From assembly GCA_914767885.1 (NCBI GenBank), contig CAJZBQ010000041.1, forward strand, positions 1 through 64,000: a DNA stretch of 64,000 nucleotides, given 5' to 3'. Source of the DNA: Blepharisma stoltei. Its lineage: Eukaryota; Ciliophora; Heterotrichea; Heterotrichida; Blepharismidae. The notes beneath the pieces are model-generated. The model was given only the letters and a program-made list of their open reading frames with translations, ran no database searches and had not been told where the DNA came from. A program made the translations under genes and the position numbers. Positions 11,788 to 22,790 of this stretch are shown here, piece by piece. The first letter of the stretch is position 1; each line of letters opens with the position of its first letter.

Positions 11788-11823
11788 TAGATAATTTTAG
11801 AAAATTCGCTTAAAGACTTTAAA

Positions 11824-12903
11824 TTACATAATTATGCACGAATCAGATAACCTTGGAAACTGTTTAGGCCTTTTAGCGCAATTGCACCACTCAAGCAAAG
11901 AAGTATTCCCAGGAGTCTCAATCCCAAACTCACTATCAGGAGTATTCGGCTCTGAAATCTCTATTTTCCTTCTATCTTTGCTCTCCTGCAAGATGGTGAT
12001 AATGAAGCTCATGAACAAGTCGTCAATTTTTTCATTGCTCAACGCACTTGTTTTTATAAACTGTGTTTTGTATCTCCTCTTAATAGCTTCGATATCCGAA
12101 GCTGAAACTTTTCTATTAACTAAATCACTTTTATTTCCTACTAAAATTTTTTTAAAGAGTCTTGGATTCCGCAGTGCGGCTCTTTCGCTTTCTTTTATGC
12201 TTACTCCCCCCTCTTTGAGCGAACAAAAATTTCGTCTGTTTAAGAGGGGGGTTAGTTTTTTTTTTAAATAAATTTTATAAAGTAAATATTAATTTAATTT
12301 AAAAATTATGTTTTAAAATGCAAGCTACTTAAAATTAGCAGAATTAGCTAGAGAATTCAGTGTACTAAATATCACTTATATATCAATTTTTTTTCATAAA
12401 CATTTTTTGTTCGCTCAGGGAGGTGTGTATTGGCCAAATAATAGGAATTTTCAATGGTTTTGGTCGCTAACGGAGGAGTCAGGAGTTACAAAATTCATAA
12501 TTTTTTCCAGCGAAGAAATTGATTTCGAGTTAGTTAAGTCAAATATAAACATAAGTCCATTTATTTGATGCTCCTGATATAGCTCATCTTCATTGGTTTT
12601 TTTGTCAAAAATCCGCTTATTTTCAATTATACAATTAAAGATCCGACAAATTTCAGAGTCTTGGCGCTTAGGGTCAATCAAGGGTGGAAAATCAATCGGA
12701 AATAAATCTTCAAGCTCCAAAAGTACAAATCTCTTGTGAGTTTCATCAATATTGATTTCAACTAATTTCCTGAAAGTCGTGATATTTTCTGTCGGGTTAT
12801 GAATATGAGAAAAATCATGATTAATAAATCTTGACACCATGCTTGTTTTCCCAACAAAAGAGCTTCCTATCAGTGCAATTCTTACGATTTCAGGCTTTTC
12901 CAT
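11824..12903 (-). CDS. Ras-like small GTPase with long C-terminus
   Basis: 264 residues after removing the IES at 12204-12488 (795 nt, exactly 265 codons). It has the P-loop GSSFVGKTS (about residue 13), a switch I-like NPTENITTF, the G4 motif GNKSDL and G5 TSAL. The G3 DxxG motif is degenerate (LELEDLF), and a ~30-residue acidic/charged insert follows it. After the G domain comes a ~50-residue tail ending CIIM, a CaaX-like box that suggests prenylation. Without the IES removed, G4 and G5 are lost. Function within the Ras superfamily cannot be assigned; the altered switch II region suggests unusual hydrolysis. Confidence 0.82.
12204..12488. mobile_element. IES, MITE family 1 (in GTPase gene)
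   Basis: 285 bp, TTAC at both borders (12201-12204 and 12486-12489). The left end has the TTACTCCCCCCTCTTTGAGCGAAC terminus and the right end CGCTAACGGAGGAGTCAGGAGTTA. Removing it joins KIMNFV to SIKESERAAL in frame. The interior matches other family-1 copies. Confidence 0.92.
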
Positions 12904-13061
12904 CTTTTATGTTAAGAAGAAACCCTCAACCCTGGATTTGAAGGGTGATATTTCCTTGAGATTTAAATTTTAATTAAATAGCATAATATCAACTTCCAAT
13001 TCTTCATTTTAAAATAGCCTACTAAAGATTTGAATTAGGACATATATGAATAAATAATTAA

Positions 13062-13307
13062 ATGCACAGACTATATCTTTTCTTAATTCTGCTAAATGCA
13101 GCTTGGTCTTTAACGAGCCCTAAACTGTTTAAAGGAAATTTGAAGGAAAATGAAAGGCAAGGACCCATCGTAAAAGTTCATGTGTCCATAGCAATGGAAT
13201 GAATTCAAAGTAATTTGATTGTCGTAGGCCTTGGTATTTTAGGAACTATTATAGTAGGGTATGCAATTGTATACAGTAAATTGATATTTAGAACTGAAAA
13301 ACTCTAG
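13062..13307 (+). CDS. Small type I membrane protein, 81 aa
   Basis: The frame passes one TGA (Trp, in SIAMEWIQSN) and ends at TAG. Residues 1-16 form a signal peptide (RLYLFLILLNAAWS). One transmembrane helix follows near residues 53-73 (IVVGLGILGTIIVGYAIVY) with a short basic cytosolic tail. No family is recognised. The design (signal, short lumenal region, TM) is common among small ER or surface proteins. Confidence 0.6.
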
Positions 13308-13610
13308 CTCAGACAAAGATATTATCGTGATGAAAGAGACAAGAAGGTTTAAGTGTGCAAATTGCTAGCCGTTATTGATAATTAATTATATTCAGTATGT
13401 TAAGCAGTATTAAAATTTAGTTATAACACTCAAATATATATATCCAGTTTAGAGGATATTAAATAAAGGGTGCAATTAAGAAAATCAAGTACAAAATTTG
13501 TTGCTAAGCTTTAATGAGCATTAAAATGGAAGAGTGAATAGACCTGAATGATGTGCTGGATATGTGTATCTGCCAAGGTTTTACTGGTGAGGTAGGACAG
13601 AAATTCGAAC
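13308..13610. other. Intergenic region
   Basis: AT-rich. A 39-codon plus-strand frame with one TGA (13526-13645) is open but unsupported by any motif. Confidence 0.4.
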
Positions 13611-13868
13611 CTAATCAACCAAGAGTTCAATCCCAAGAGTTTTAACTAATATGGGAGAGGGTCTCCCAGTAGTCTGAGGTATTTTTAGGTTACTGGGGCA
13701 ATTTTCCAGCTCAATGGCAGGTGGGCCTCGAGTTTCTATTTTAGTCTCCAAATCTCCCATGGCATGACCTATGCTGATAAGTGCCAATATAGCATATGAC
13801 ATAACTTTCTGACTTCTGGCAAGCGAGTGTACGGCCTCATCTATAATGAGCGATACAGATAAGGCCAT
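13611..13868 (-). CDS. Possible small membrane-anchored protein
   Basis: 85 codons from the ATG at 13866-13868. There is one hydrophobic stretch (VMSYAILALISIG) followed by a polar Pro-rich tail. No TGA and no family. The base composition looks coding, but I have no conserved motif; treat as hypothetical. Confidence 0.35.
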   Translation of the reverse strand: MALSVSLIIDEAVHSLARSQKVMSYAILALISIGHAMGDLETKIETRGPPAIELENCPSNLKIPQTTGRPSPILVKTLGIELLVD

Positions 13869-14341
13869 GTATGGAATAGCGAGAAAGCAGTGGAACACTA
13901 TAAAAGGGAATAAAGGGGGGCTTTGGCTACCCTAGAATGAGCTTTAAATGATCTTACCTAATTATAACGCTGCTATGCTTTAACTAAGACCAATTGATAA
14001 TATTTGCCAAAACTCACAGCTCATTTTTCATGCTTTCAATATCATAATGGCCGCATAATTAAAATTTTATAAGAAAACAATTAAATAAAAATCAACCTAA
14101 ACCTCATTTTTAATAATATCCACTCCGCAAACTACATCTTTCTTCTTTTATTCATTTGATTATTATGCTTTTAGGAAGCCTTTAGTCTCACAATTAACCC
14201 AGCATGCTGTCCTTAGATTTAATTGATTCAATAATTATTATAATTTATTATTACAAAATTTTAAGTGTATATTAGACTATAACTAAACCAATTTGCGTAC
14301 GATTTTGGTATAAATACTTGTAAAAAGAAGGAAGAATATCT
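13869..14341. other. Intergenic region 5' of tRNA-Tyr
   Basis: AT-rich noncoding DNA; nothing identifiable. Confidence 0.5.
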
Positions 14342-14424
14342 CCGATTATAGCTCAGTTGGTAGAGCATGGGACTGTAGAAAAATAGTCATCCCAGGGTCC
14401 CCGGTTCGAATCCGGGTGATCGGA
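14342..14424 (+). tRNA. tRNA-Tyr (GUA) with ~10-nt intron
   Basis: Folds as a full cloverleaf: acceptor CCGATTA/TGATCGG with discriminator A, D-arm GCTC..GAGC, anticodon stem TGGGA/TCCCA and T-arm CCCGG TTCGAAT CCGGG. The anticodon loop has 17 nt (CTGTAG...A), so a ~10-nt intron follows position 37, as in most eukaryotic tRNA-Tyr genes. A T-run directly after it (14425 on) is a Pol III terminator. Confidence 0.95.
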
Positions 14425-14462
14425 TTTTTTTCTTTTCTCTATCTAATCACTTTTATTATTAA

Positions 14463-15244
14463 ATGGAATTCATATAGAAATTTCCTGGGGATAGCGCGGA
14501 ATACGCTATCCCCAGGACCAACCGGGATCGGATCCCACATGGAACAAGGGTTCCATGTGTGGATCCATTTTTGACACGTGAAAGTAAATATCTCACATGT
14601 CAAAAATGGATCCACACATGGAACCCCCGTTCCATGTGTGGATCCGATCCGGTTGGTCCTGGGGATAGCGTATTCCGCGCTATCCCCAGGAATTTAGTAT
14701 ATCTGATTTAGCCTATCCAACCTTCGTCCTAGCCATTCTGGGAATTTTAGGCTACAAAGCTTATAGCTCAACTCCTCAAGGCCAAAATTCTCACAATAAT
14801 CCAGCTCCTCAGCAGGAAGATATAACAGTGAGAATTTACTCACAAAACAGGATTTTTGACTTAAATATAAACACCGGAGTGACTGGAAGCGAACTATCAC
14901 AAAGAATTTTTACGCCAACAGAGCTCGCAAATCATCAGCCAGTTTTGATATTCATGGGGAGAAGACTAGAACTTAGCTCACCTTTGTATTTACAAGGCGT
15001 GAGAAATGGCTCAGCGATTCATACACAGCTAAGCGAGAGGCAAAATGAGAATTCAGAAAGAAGTGGAGAAGGCTCTCATTTTCTCATTACTTTATTCATT
15101 TGTGGGGCTTCTTTATTGATTTTGTGATATTTTTTCTATCAGTATCCTCAATATTACAGTAATTTGTCAAAACTCATGCTTTTGGGCTTTACTCTGGGAT
15201 GGAGCGGAGTTGCATTATCGTATTTTAAAACCGAGAAATCTTAA
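14463..15244 (+). CDS. TMUB-like ubiquitin-like membrane protein
   Basis: 184 residues after removing the palindromic IES 14475-14701 (555 nt, 185 codons). The order is: TM helix 1 (residues ~8-25, YPTFVLAILGILGY), a Gln/Asn/Pro linker, a ubiquitin-like fold (~45-115: ITVRIYSQNRIFDL...LIFMGRRLELSSPLYLQGV), then two C-terminal TM helices. This TM-UBL-TM-TM layout matches TMUB1/TMUB2, ER proteins linked to ERAD and HRD1-type ligases. One TGA (15128) reads as Trp in TM2. It starts 38 bp after the tRNA. Without IES excision the frame stops after four codons. Confidence 0.82.
14475..14701. repeat. Palindromic IES in TMUB-like gene
   Basis: 227 bp bounded by TATA/TA. Two ~95 bp arms are nearly perfect inverted repeats (outer block TTCCTGGGGATAGCG; inner block CACATGGAAC..GTTCCATGTG) around a short loop (about 14575-14605). 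The arms contain shorter nested palindromes, so single strands would form a branched hairpin. Removal joins ATG GAA TTC ATA to TCT GAT TTA GCC. Confidence 0.93.
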
Positions 15245-15542
15245 TATAAATTAATCTCTCTCATTTAACGTCTCCTGCAGATTTGACTTCCTCCACCTGC
15301 CGATGTCACGCTATTAATTATCATGCAATCACTACGAATTTTGACTGAAGAAGAGATATTATAGAGCTAAACAAATGCCATATTTGATTATAAAACCGAG
15401 AAATCAGCCTTAAGAAAAATATATTGCTGAACAAAAATAAAATTAAATAAATCAGTTTCTATATAATTAGGAGATGATTTACTTATATTATAGAGAAATA
15501 AAGTATATCTTAAGTTTTATTTCGAATCTGGTAGTCTTCTAG

Positions 15543-15902
15543 ATGGGCCGAGAAATTGGTAGCGAATTAAGAAAGTCTGAATCTTATAATAGGCTTGAGG
15601 AATATCTGCCGGAGAGCATAAGTAATTTGAAATTGAGTCATAACCTGTTGGGAAACTACACTATAATAAGAAATAAGCTAGAATTGGAGTTGAGTGCAAA
15701 GACTTCAACTCTGATATGCAACTTACCTTTCTATTTATACAGAGAAATGCTATTATTTCAGGCTTTACTTGAAAAGGGAGGATTCTTGATCCACACTCAG
15801 GGCATGTGAACTCCATATGAGACATTTTATTTATTAGGACTTTGGACTTTGAATTGGCAGAAATGATTTCTTAAAATTAAAATGCATACTCTTATAATAT
15901 AA
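15543..15902 (+). CDS. Hypothetical protein, 119 aa
   Basis: The frame passes two TGA codons (15807, 15864) and ends at TAA. The first part is charged and helical (GREIGSELRKSESYNRLEEYLPES); the C-terminal third is aromatic with several Trp (GMWTPYETFYLLGLWTLNWQKWF). No known family. Trp-encoding TGA in plausible positions supports coding, but a chance frame is possible. Confidence 0.45.
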
Positions 15903-16301
15903 AGACCAATAAGCTTTATTGAGAGACCTTTAGTTTTTCACGCCTGCAGATAAAAATTTTCATTCACGACTAAAATTTGAAGAAGTTCTTCAAAATATGG
16001 AGGTAAAGATTTATTGAATAGCTGAGACATACAAGCATTAATTTTTTAAAGCAGAATAACTAATAGGCTTTATCTAATAAATCAATTTCTCAGATAATCG
16101 ACTATCAATCGCTTACTAATAAATAAAATTTAGACCCAATTGCTATATTATTTGATATGACATCATAGTTTTAAATAAAAATTATTAAGATATCCATTAT
16201 TCCCAGTATTGCGAACTTCTGAAAGATAATATTGCTAAAACTTGTTAATTCTATGCAATCAAATAATCAAAGTTCAGTAACATCATGGCAGCTATAATAA
16301 T
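15903..16301. other. Intergenic region 5' of DUSP
   Basis: 399 bp AT-rich noncoding DNA; nothing identifiable. Confidence 0.5.
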
Positions 16302-16784
16302 TTGTATATGGATCAATACCAGATTGGAAGAGCCTTTAATACTCCAATTCATCAGATTTCTGAATTTTTATACATAGGGAGTCGAGCTGGAGCTGAAGAT
16401 CGCAGATATTTGTTTCAGTTAAACATCAAGCATATTTTAGTAATTTTGCCTTATTATTCAAAACCTCCTTTTCCTAACGATTTCAATTATTTGTTTATTC
16501 AACTAACTGACGATCCAGAAGAAGATTTATTATCGATTCTTCCTGAAGCATTGAGATTTATTCATTCAGCTATCGTAAACCATGAAAATGTATTAGTGCA
16601 CTGCAATGCTGGAGTTTCTCGATCTGGAGCCACTGTCATAGCTTATCTGATGGCATCTCGGCACATACATTTTGAAAAAGCTCTATCTATAGTTCAGTCG
16701 ATTAGACCTTGTGTACTTCCCAATGAAGGGTTTCAAATGCAATTAAAATCTCAATCCCCATTTATGCTTTCGCAATTAATATAA
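16302..16784 (+). CDS. Dual-specificity protein phosphatase
   Basis: 160 residues forming one DSP domain. The catalytic P-loop HCNAGVSRSG is at about residues 98-107 (nucleophile Cys, Arg of the motif present), and a likely general-acid Asp lies in LTDDPEED. The start region ISEFLYIGSRAGAED is the usual DSP entry motif. It has no docking or CH2 domain, so it is of the small atypical DUSP kind that removes phosphate from Ser/Thr/Tyr. The 3' half is copied at 18340 and 21058 as part of a tandem duplication with the next gene, which starts 46 bp downstream. Confidence 0.92.
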   Translation: MYMDQYQIGRAFNTPIHQISEFLYIGSRAGAEDRRYLFQLNIKHILVILPYYSKPPFPNDFNYLFIQLTDDPEEDLLSILPEALRFIHSAIVNHENVLVHCNAGVSRSGATVIAYLMASRHIHFEKALSIVQSIRPCVLPNEGFQMQLKSQSPFMLSQLI

Positions 16785-16830
16785 CTCTTTTGTATACAAT
16801 AATTAATTAAATTTAATATATTATCTACTA

Positions 16831-17781
16831 ATGGCTAGATCATTATCATTGTACAGTGAGCTTCAGCGTCTGAAACCTGGGCATGTACTTTTTAAGCCAA
16901 AACATATCAGATCTAGAGACAAATTGCTATTAAAATATAAAAACACAAGAAAATGCAAGAAGGAACCTAAAAGAGCAAAGCTAACTAAGCCACTGCTATT
17001 AAAATCAGCAAGAAAAAATGTGAATCAATGCTTGCAACGCAATGGAAAATTGCTCTTTGCTTGGGATGGCAATATTGTAAAGCTAAATCTAAAATCTATG
17101 AAAACGGTCCAGAAAAGTTCTTCTCTAAACCTCACATACCCTGGAGGAGTAGTTATGTGCGCAATTCCAGATCAAAAATTTTTTTGCGTTGACTGTCAGG
17201 GAGGATGAATATTTGTCTTTGACATAAAACTCAACATTTCTATAATAAAAAGTGTAGAGCTAAGGAAATGAGGCACAATTATCTATCTTAACGGATTAAT
17301 TTACGAATTTTTAGATATGGAAAATAGTTATCGAGCACTAGAAACGTATGACTTAAAGACTGATAGGCGCAAAAAAGTAGCGCTTATCAAGAATGATGGT
17401 TTCGGCATTGGTGTCGTTTGCGCTGTCTTTGAAGAAAAAATTGCTTTTACAGCAAATGGAAGTGTCAGAATTTTTGACCCTTTTTGCAATAGTTGTTCAG
17501 AGGCATTGAAATTAGATCATCAATGAGGCTTTACTCTTTTAGTTGCAAATGATAAATTGTATTGCATTCAATCTCATGGCCTTGTTTTTGAAAGCATCGC
17601 GAGAGACTTCACGCAGTGGATTTGCATTGGGAGAAACACAATTTGCTATGGTATTTATGGTCTGCCATTATATTCGTTATATGATGGCTCGATATATTTT
17701 GTTGGCGCCCCAGTAAATCCTTCTTTGTATGAGTTCAATCTAAAAACTCGAAAAATTGTGTTTATTGATCATTTATTTTAA
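16831..17781 (+). CDS. Propeller/kelch-like protein, copy A
   Basis: 316 residues, three in-frame TGA (Trp), stop TAA. The N-terminus is strongly basic (KPGHVLFKPKHIRSRDK, KKEPKRAKLTKPLLLKSARK). The rest has repeated beta-strand units of the kelch or propeller kind (KLLFAWDGNIVKLNLKSM, EEKIAFTANGSVRIFDPF, NDKLYCIQSHGLVFES, LYSLYDGSIYFVGAPV). Cys are frequent. A related gene is at 45881. It is the intact member of a three-copy tandem array; copies B and C carry insertions. Function unknown, probably protein binding. Confidence 0.75.
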
Positions 17782-18339
17782 ATGATGCATAATCTAATGT
17801 TGCGTTGCAAAATTAAAATTTTCGCAATTTATGTAAAATCTAAGTTTGAATGATAATACTTAATATTTGTCTAATGATCTCTTAGTAAGCTCAAGTTAAA
17901 TCTTTCTAATTAATATTAATTGGCACTACGCCTGGCGATAGAGAGTATAATTCTAATTTTCAAATTTTCAATTATCATTTTAATGAAATATTTAATATAT
18001 ATTATCAATATTTCTGAGAATACTCTATTATGATAAACGAAAATAAGGGCTGGAAAGCGTATATCAATAAAAAGACATATTACTCCTAAATGCAAGGATC
18101 TAAAAATATAAGAATAAAACTTAATAGCAACAGAAAAAAATCTTAGTTATAAATGAATTACAGAAAGGATGAAATGGTTTCCTTAATCTGTAGATGGACT
18201 AGGGTCTATGATATTCCTAATAAAAATTTTTATTTGAATATAAAAGAGGTTTAGAATTCACCATTGACCAAAAGCTTAAGGTCTCTGAAAACAAAAATAT
18301 TGATAAAATGGAAGTATATTTCTTTAATACATGCAATTG
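17782..18339. other. Array spacer 1
   Basis: AT-rich spacer of the tandem array. Its blocks recur at 20122-20510 and 22790-23010 (for example AGAAAGGATGAAAT, CAAAAGCTTAAGGTCTCTGAAAAC), so it is part of the duplicated unit. Confidence 0.6.
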
Positions 18340-18486
18340 TCATAGCTTATCTGATGGCATCTGACACATCCATTTTGAAAAAGCTCTATCTATAGTTCAG
18401 TCGATTAGACCTTGTGTACTTCCCAATGAAGGGTTTCAAATGCAATTAAAATCTCAGTCCCCATTTATGCTTTCGCAATTAATATA
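18340..18486 (+). pseudogene. DUSP 3' fragment, second copy
   Basis: Nearly identical to 16634-16784 (VIAYLMAS... to SQLI stop) but lacks the catalytic P-loop and the 5' half. It marks the left border of array unit 2. Confidence 0.85.
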
Positions 18487-18533
18487 ACTCTTTTGTATAC
18501 AATAATCAATTAAATTTAGTATATTATCTGATA

Positions 18534-20121
18534 ATGGGTAGGACACGACCACAAATAAGCTACAATGAGGTTTATTGTCTGAAACGCGGGCATGTGCTTT
18601 TTAAGCCAAAACATATCAAATCTAAAGACAAATTGCTATTAAAATATAAAAACACAAGAAAATGCAAGAAGGAACCTAAAAGAGCAAAGCTAATTAAGCC
18701 ACTGCTATTAAAATCAGCAAGAAAAAATGTGAATCAATGCTTGCAATCCAATGGAAAATTGCTCTTTGCTTGGAATGGCAATATTGTAAAGCTAAACTTA
18801 AAATCTATGAAAACGGTCCAGAAAAATTCTTCTCTAAACCTCACATACCCTGGAGGAGTAGTTATGTGCGCAATTCCAGATCAAAAATTTTTTTGCGTTG
18901 ACTGTAGGAGAGGAAATAGTTTTAAATATGACATCTAAGTAAGGGCTTCGCTCCCAGCTGTAGCTTCGAGCACATATTTAAAGTATATTGCATGCTTTAC
19001 CATGCAAGAAATGGGCAGCAATGCTAGCTAAACAATGCCATGGTATCGGAGCCTAGCTCACTTCCGAGTTGGGTTTTACCTCGAAGGAAGGGGAGGTTTG
19101 GGGTTGGAAAGGGAAATCTATCAAGTCCGCTTCTATGCAGAGACCAATTGGGCTAATCCCTAGCATATGCAGGAAGTTACGCCCTGAGCACGAACTTTTC
19201 TTTTTGCTGAGGATTCCATTTTTGGTATTTCTGTGCGACATACTTCATTGCCTAAGCATAAACAGCTACCCATATAGTCTGCCCACTTAGAATTTTATCC
19301 ACAAGTCAAGGAGCAAAGAGAAGGCGCAAGAGGAAGAGTGAAGACTTCAGATATCCCATAGCGCCACAGGCCAAAGGATGGTCTCGATCCTTTTCTAGCT
19401 GAGGAGTGATCCCAATCCAAACCTAGCTTGATCGATCGCGTCACAAAACTATTGATGAACCCTTATGCGTCGTTGGAGACTGTGTTACCAATAGGCGGAA
19501 GCCAACCTAAAATAAGGGCAAGACTGTTGGGGAGGATCAATACTCGTCTTTGACATAAAACTCAACATTTCTATAAGAAAGAGTGTAAAGCCAAGGCTAT
19601 GAGGCACAATTATTTATCTTAATGGATTAATTTACGAATTTTTAGATATGAACAAAACTTATTGAGCACTAAAAATGTATGACTTAAAGACTAATAGGCA
19701 CAAAAAAGTAGCGCTTATCAAATGTGATGGTTGCAGTATTGGCGTCGTTCGCGCTGTTTGCGCTGTTTTTGAAGAAAAAATTGCTTTTACAGCAAATGGA
19801 AGTGTCAGAATTTTTGACCCTTTTTGCAATAGTTGTTCAGAGGTATTGAAATTAGATCAGCAATGATACTTTACCCTTTTAGTTGCAAATGATAAATTGT
19901 ATTGCATTCAATCTCATGGCCATGTATTTGAAAGCATCGCGATAGACTTCACGCAGTGGATTTGTATTGGGAGAAACACAATTTGCTATGGCATTTATGG
20001 GCTGCCATTATATTCGTTATATGATGGCTCGATATATTTTGTTGGCGCCCCAGTAAATCCTTCTTTGTATGAGTTCAATCTAAAAACTCGAAAAATTGTG
20101 TTTATTGATCATTTATTTTAA
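18534..20121 (+). CDS. Propeller/kelch-like protein, copy B (interrupted)
   Basis: Close paralogue of copy A. A 622 bp insertion between two GACTGT words (18900-18905, 19522-19527) breaks it. Without the insertion the frame is 966 nt, 322 codons, open from MGRTRPQ to HHLF-type end, with several TGA Trp codons and a small local duplication (CAVCAVF region). So it would be functional if the insert is removed in the soma, and null if it is not. The first ~18 residues differ from copy A while the body is over 90% alike by eye. Confidence 0.65.
18906..19527. mobile_element. 622 bp GC-rich insertion in copy B
   Basis: Flanked by the direct repeat GACTGT. It starts AGGAGAGGAAATAG and ends CAACCTAAAATAAGGGCAA. 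No long ORF. The same element sits at the same site in copy C (21708-22334, 627 bp) and is absent from copy A, so it inserted after the first duplication and before the second. It lacks the GCCATTTTA tail of the other SINE-like elements and has no TA at its borders. Confidence 0.8.
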
Positions 20122-21057
20122 ATGACGCATAATCTAATGTTGCGTTGCAAAATTAAAATTGTCGCAATTTATGTAAAATCTAAGTTTGAATGATGATACT
20201 TAATATTTGTCTAATGATCTCTTAGTAGGCTCAAGCTAAATTTTGCTAATTATTATTAATTGGCACTAATTTAATTGAAATTTTAAAAATCATCATTTTA
20301 ATAAAATATTTAATATATATTATTAATCATCCTAAATGAATTACACAGAAAGGATGAAATTGTTTCCTCAATCTGCATTATTATTAGGGTCTGTGATATT
20401 CCCAATAATAACTTTTTGCTTGTATTTAATAGAGGTTTAGCAATCATCATTGATCAAAAGCTTAAGATTTCTGAAAACAAAAATATTGATAAAACAGAGT
20501 TATCTTGATAGGCTGATTTATGCATTTAATAGAAGGTCTAAAAGTACATTACTTAAGAAGCATAGATGAAGAAAAGCTGCAACTATAAATTTATAAATTT
20601 TAATGGGATAGTGTTTCTAATGAGAGTTTTGAAGAAAAAATTACCATGCTGGCACGATGCAAAGGATATTTAAAAGTTTAAGATCTTTTTTGCAATAGAA
20701 GTTCAAAGGTATTAAAGCCTGAAAAGGTTTTATTTCATCTATCCTTTTAGACGACAGTAAATTGTACTATATTCAACATGAATTTTTGAATTTGAATATT
20801 TTAAAAGAAACTGTAAACGATATTTTGCATTGGAAAAGATGCATTGTCTTATTTACTAATAGTATTCCATTCCACTCATGATATAATGGCTTAATGCATC
20901 TTATAGGGAGTATTGAAACTTGTTTGATTTCCCTCGCAATTTGGTGACGTCGACATCAAATTTGTCGTTGGAAGAGTCCACAGGATTCTAAGTAATGTTA
21001 AAAGCAAACTAATTAATTAAGCAAGCACTGCAATGCTAGCAGTTATCGATTTTGAGC
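20122..21057. other. Array spacer 2
   Basis: Repeats spacer 1 and continues into a decayed stretch (20510-20960) that is repeated at 23020-23470 and faintly resembles propeller coding sequence (TTTTTGAATTTGAATATTTTAAAAGA, CCATTCCACTCATGATATAATGGCT). Probably remains of a further gene copy; no intact frame. Confidence 0.55.
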
Positions 21058-21211
21058 TATTATCATAGCTAATCTGAAGGCATCTGACCCATCCATTTTT
21101 AAAAAGTTCTTTTTATAGTTCAATCGATTAGGCCTTGTGTACTTCCCATCGAAGGGCTTCAAATTCAATTAAAATCTCAGTTCCCATTTATGCTTTCGCA
21201 ATTAATATAAC
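21058..21211 (+). pseudogene. DUSP 3' fragment, third copy
   Basis: A more diverged version of the fragment at 18340, with several substitutions; no catalytic motif. Left border of array unit 3. Confidence 0.8.
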
Positions 21212-21586
21212 TCTTTTGTATACAATAATCAGTTAACTTTAATATATTATCTAATTATGGATTGGGTACCACCGTTACCATCACTATTTTCCGGACTTTA
21301 TACACAGAAACCTGGGCAAGTGCTTTTTAAGCCAAGACACATCAAATCTAGAGACAAGTTGCTATTAAAATATAAAAAATCAAGAAAATACAAGAAGGAA
21401 CCTAAAAGAGCAAAGCTAATTAAGCCACTGCTATTAAAATCAGCAAGAAAAAATGTGAATCAATGCTTGCAATCCAATGGAAAATTGTTCTTTGCTTGGA
21501 AAAAACATATTGTAAAGCTAAACCTAAAATCTATGAAACCGCTACAGAAAAGTTCTTCTCTAAGCCTCTCATACCATGGAAAAGTA

Positions 21587-21662
21587 TAGCACTTTCCCTT
21601 AAATAGCCCGATAAGGGGCTGGATTCATCCCATTATCGGGCTATTCAAGGGAAAGAGCTATA
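21587..21662. repeat. Palindromic 76 bp IES in copy C
   Basis: TA-flanked. Arms CACTTTCCCTTAAATAGCCC and its near-complement surround a ~15 bp loop. Copies A and B show the uninterrupted site (GAGTAGTTATG), so this is a recent insertion with precise known borders: GAAAAGTA before, GTTATGTGC after. Confidence 0.93.
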
Positions 21663-21707
21663 GTTATGTGCGCAATTCCAGATCAGAAATTTTTTTGTGC
21701 TGACTGT

Positions 21708-22334
21708 GGGAGAGGAATTTAAATATGGTGTCTTAGCAGGGTCATGGCTTCCGACTGCAGCTTCGAGCACATATTTATATTATATTGCAAGGTTTTGCCA
21801 AGCCAGAAATGGACAGCAATGCTAGATAAACAATGCCATGGTTTCGGAGCCTAGCTCAAGACCGCTTCCAAGTTGGATTTTATTTCGAAGGAAAAAAGGG
21901 GTTTCGAGTTGGAAAGGGGAAGTCTATTCCGCTTCTATACAGAGACCAATTCGGCTAATTTCTACCGTGAGCAGGAAGTTACGCCTTGAGCACGAACTTT
22001 TCCTTTTACTGAGGATTCCATCTTTGGTATTCCTGTGCGACATACTTTCATTGCCAAAACCTAAACAGCTGTCCATATAGTCTGCCCATTCAGCGTTTTA
22101 ACTGCAAGACAAGGAGCAAGGATGAGGCACAAGAGGAAAAGTGGGAACTTCGGATATCCCATAGCTTTACAGGCAAAAGAGGAGCAAGATGTTTCGATCC
22201 TTTTCTAGCTAAGGAGTCATCCCAATCCAAACCTAACTTAATAGATAGTGAAGCAAAACGGGTGAGCCCTTATGCATCTTTGGAGATTGCGTTGCCAATA
22301 GACGGAAGCCAACCTACATTAAGATCAAGACTGT
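21708..22334. mobile_element. 627 bp GC-rich insertion in copy C
   Basis: Orthologous to the element at 18906-19527: same GACTGT borders, same order of blocks (CAGCTTCGAGCACATATTTA, GAAGTTACGCC.TGAGCACGAACTTTTC, GGAAGCCAACCTA) with point and small length differences. Confidence 0.85.
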
Positions 22335-22790
22335 CAGGGAGGATGAATATTTGTCATTGACATAAGACTCAGCATTTCTATAATAAAAAGTGTAGAGCCA
22401 AGGAAATGAGGCACAATTATCTATCTTAACGGATTAATTTACGAATTTTTAGATATGGAAAATAATTATTGATCACTACAAACATATGACTTAAAGACAA
22501 GTAGGCGCAAAAAAGTAGCGCTTATTAAGTGTAATGGCATCAGAATTGACGACGTTTGCGCTGTTTTTGAAAAAAAATTGCTTTTATAGCAAATTGAAGT
22601 GTCAGAATTTTTGACCCTTTTTGCAATAATTGTTCAGAGGCATTGATATTAGGTGATCATTGAGGCTTTACTCTTTTAGTAGTATTGCATCCAATCTGAT
22701 GGCTTTGTGTTTGAAAGCATCGCGAGAGACTTCACGCAGTGGATTTGCATTGGGAGTAACACAATTTGCTATGGTATTCTCAAGTTAATC

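Larger units (their letters stand above)
21257..22790 (+). pseudogene. Propeller/kelch-like copy C, broken
   Basis: Third tandem copy. It carries a 76 bp palindromic IES (21587-21662) and the same 627 bp insertion as copy B (21708-22334). Even after removing both, a one-base deletion in the GAAGAAAAAATTGC motif near 22570 shifts the frame, a segment is missing near 22680, and the last ~45 codons are deleted at about 22780. It is therefore a pseudogene. Confidence 0.82.

Noticed and set aside
14475-14701. CRISPR-like or attenuator hairpin
   Set aside because: No spacer array, eukaryotic context, and the palindrome is explained as a TA-flanked IES that restores a gene when removed.
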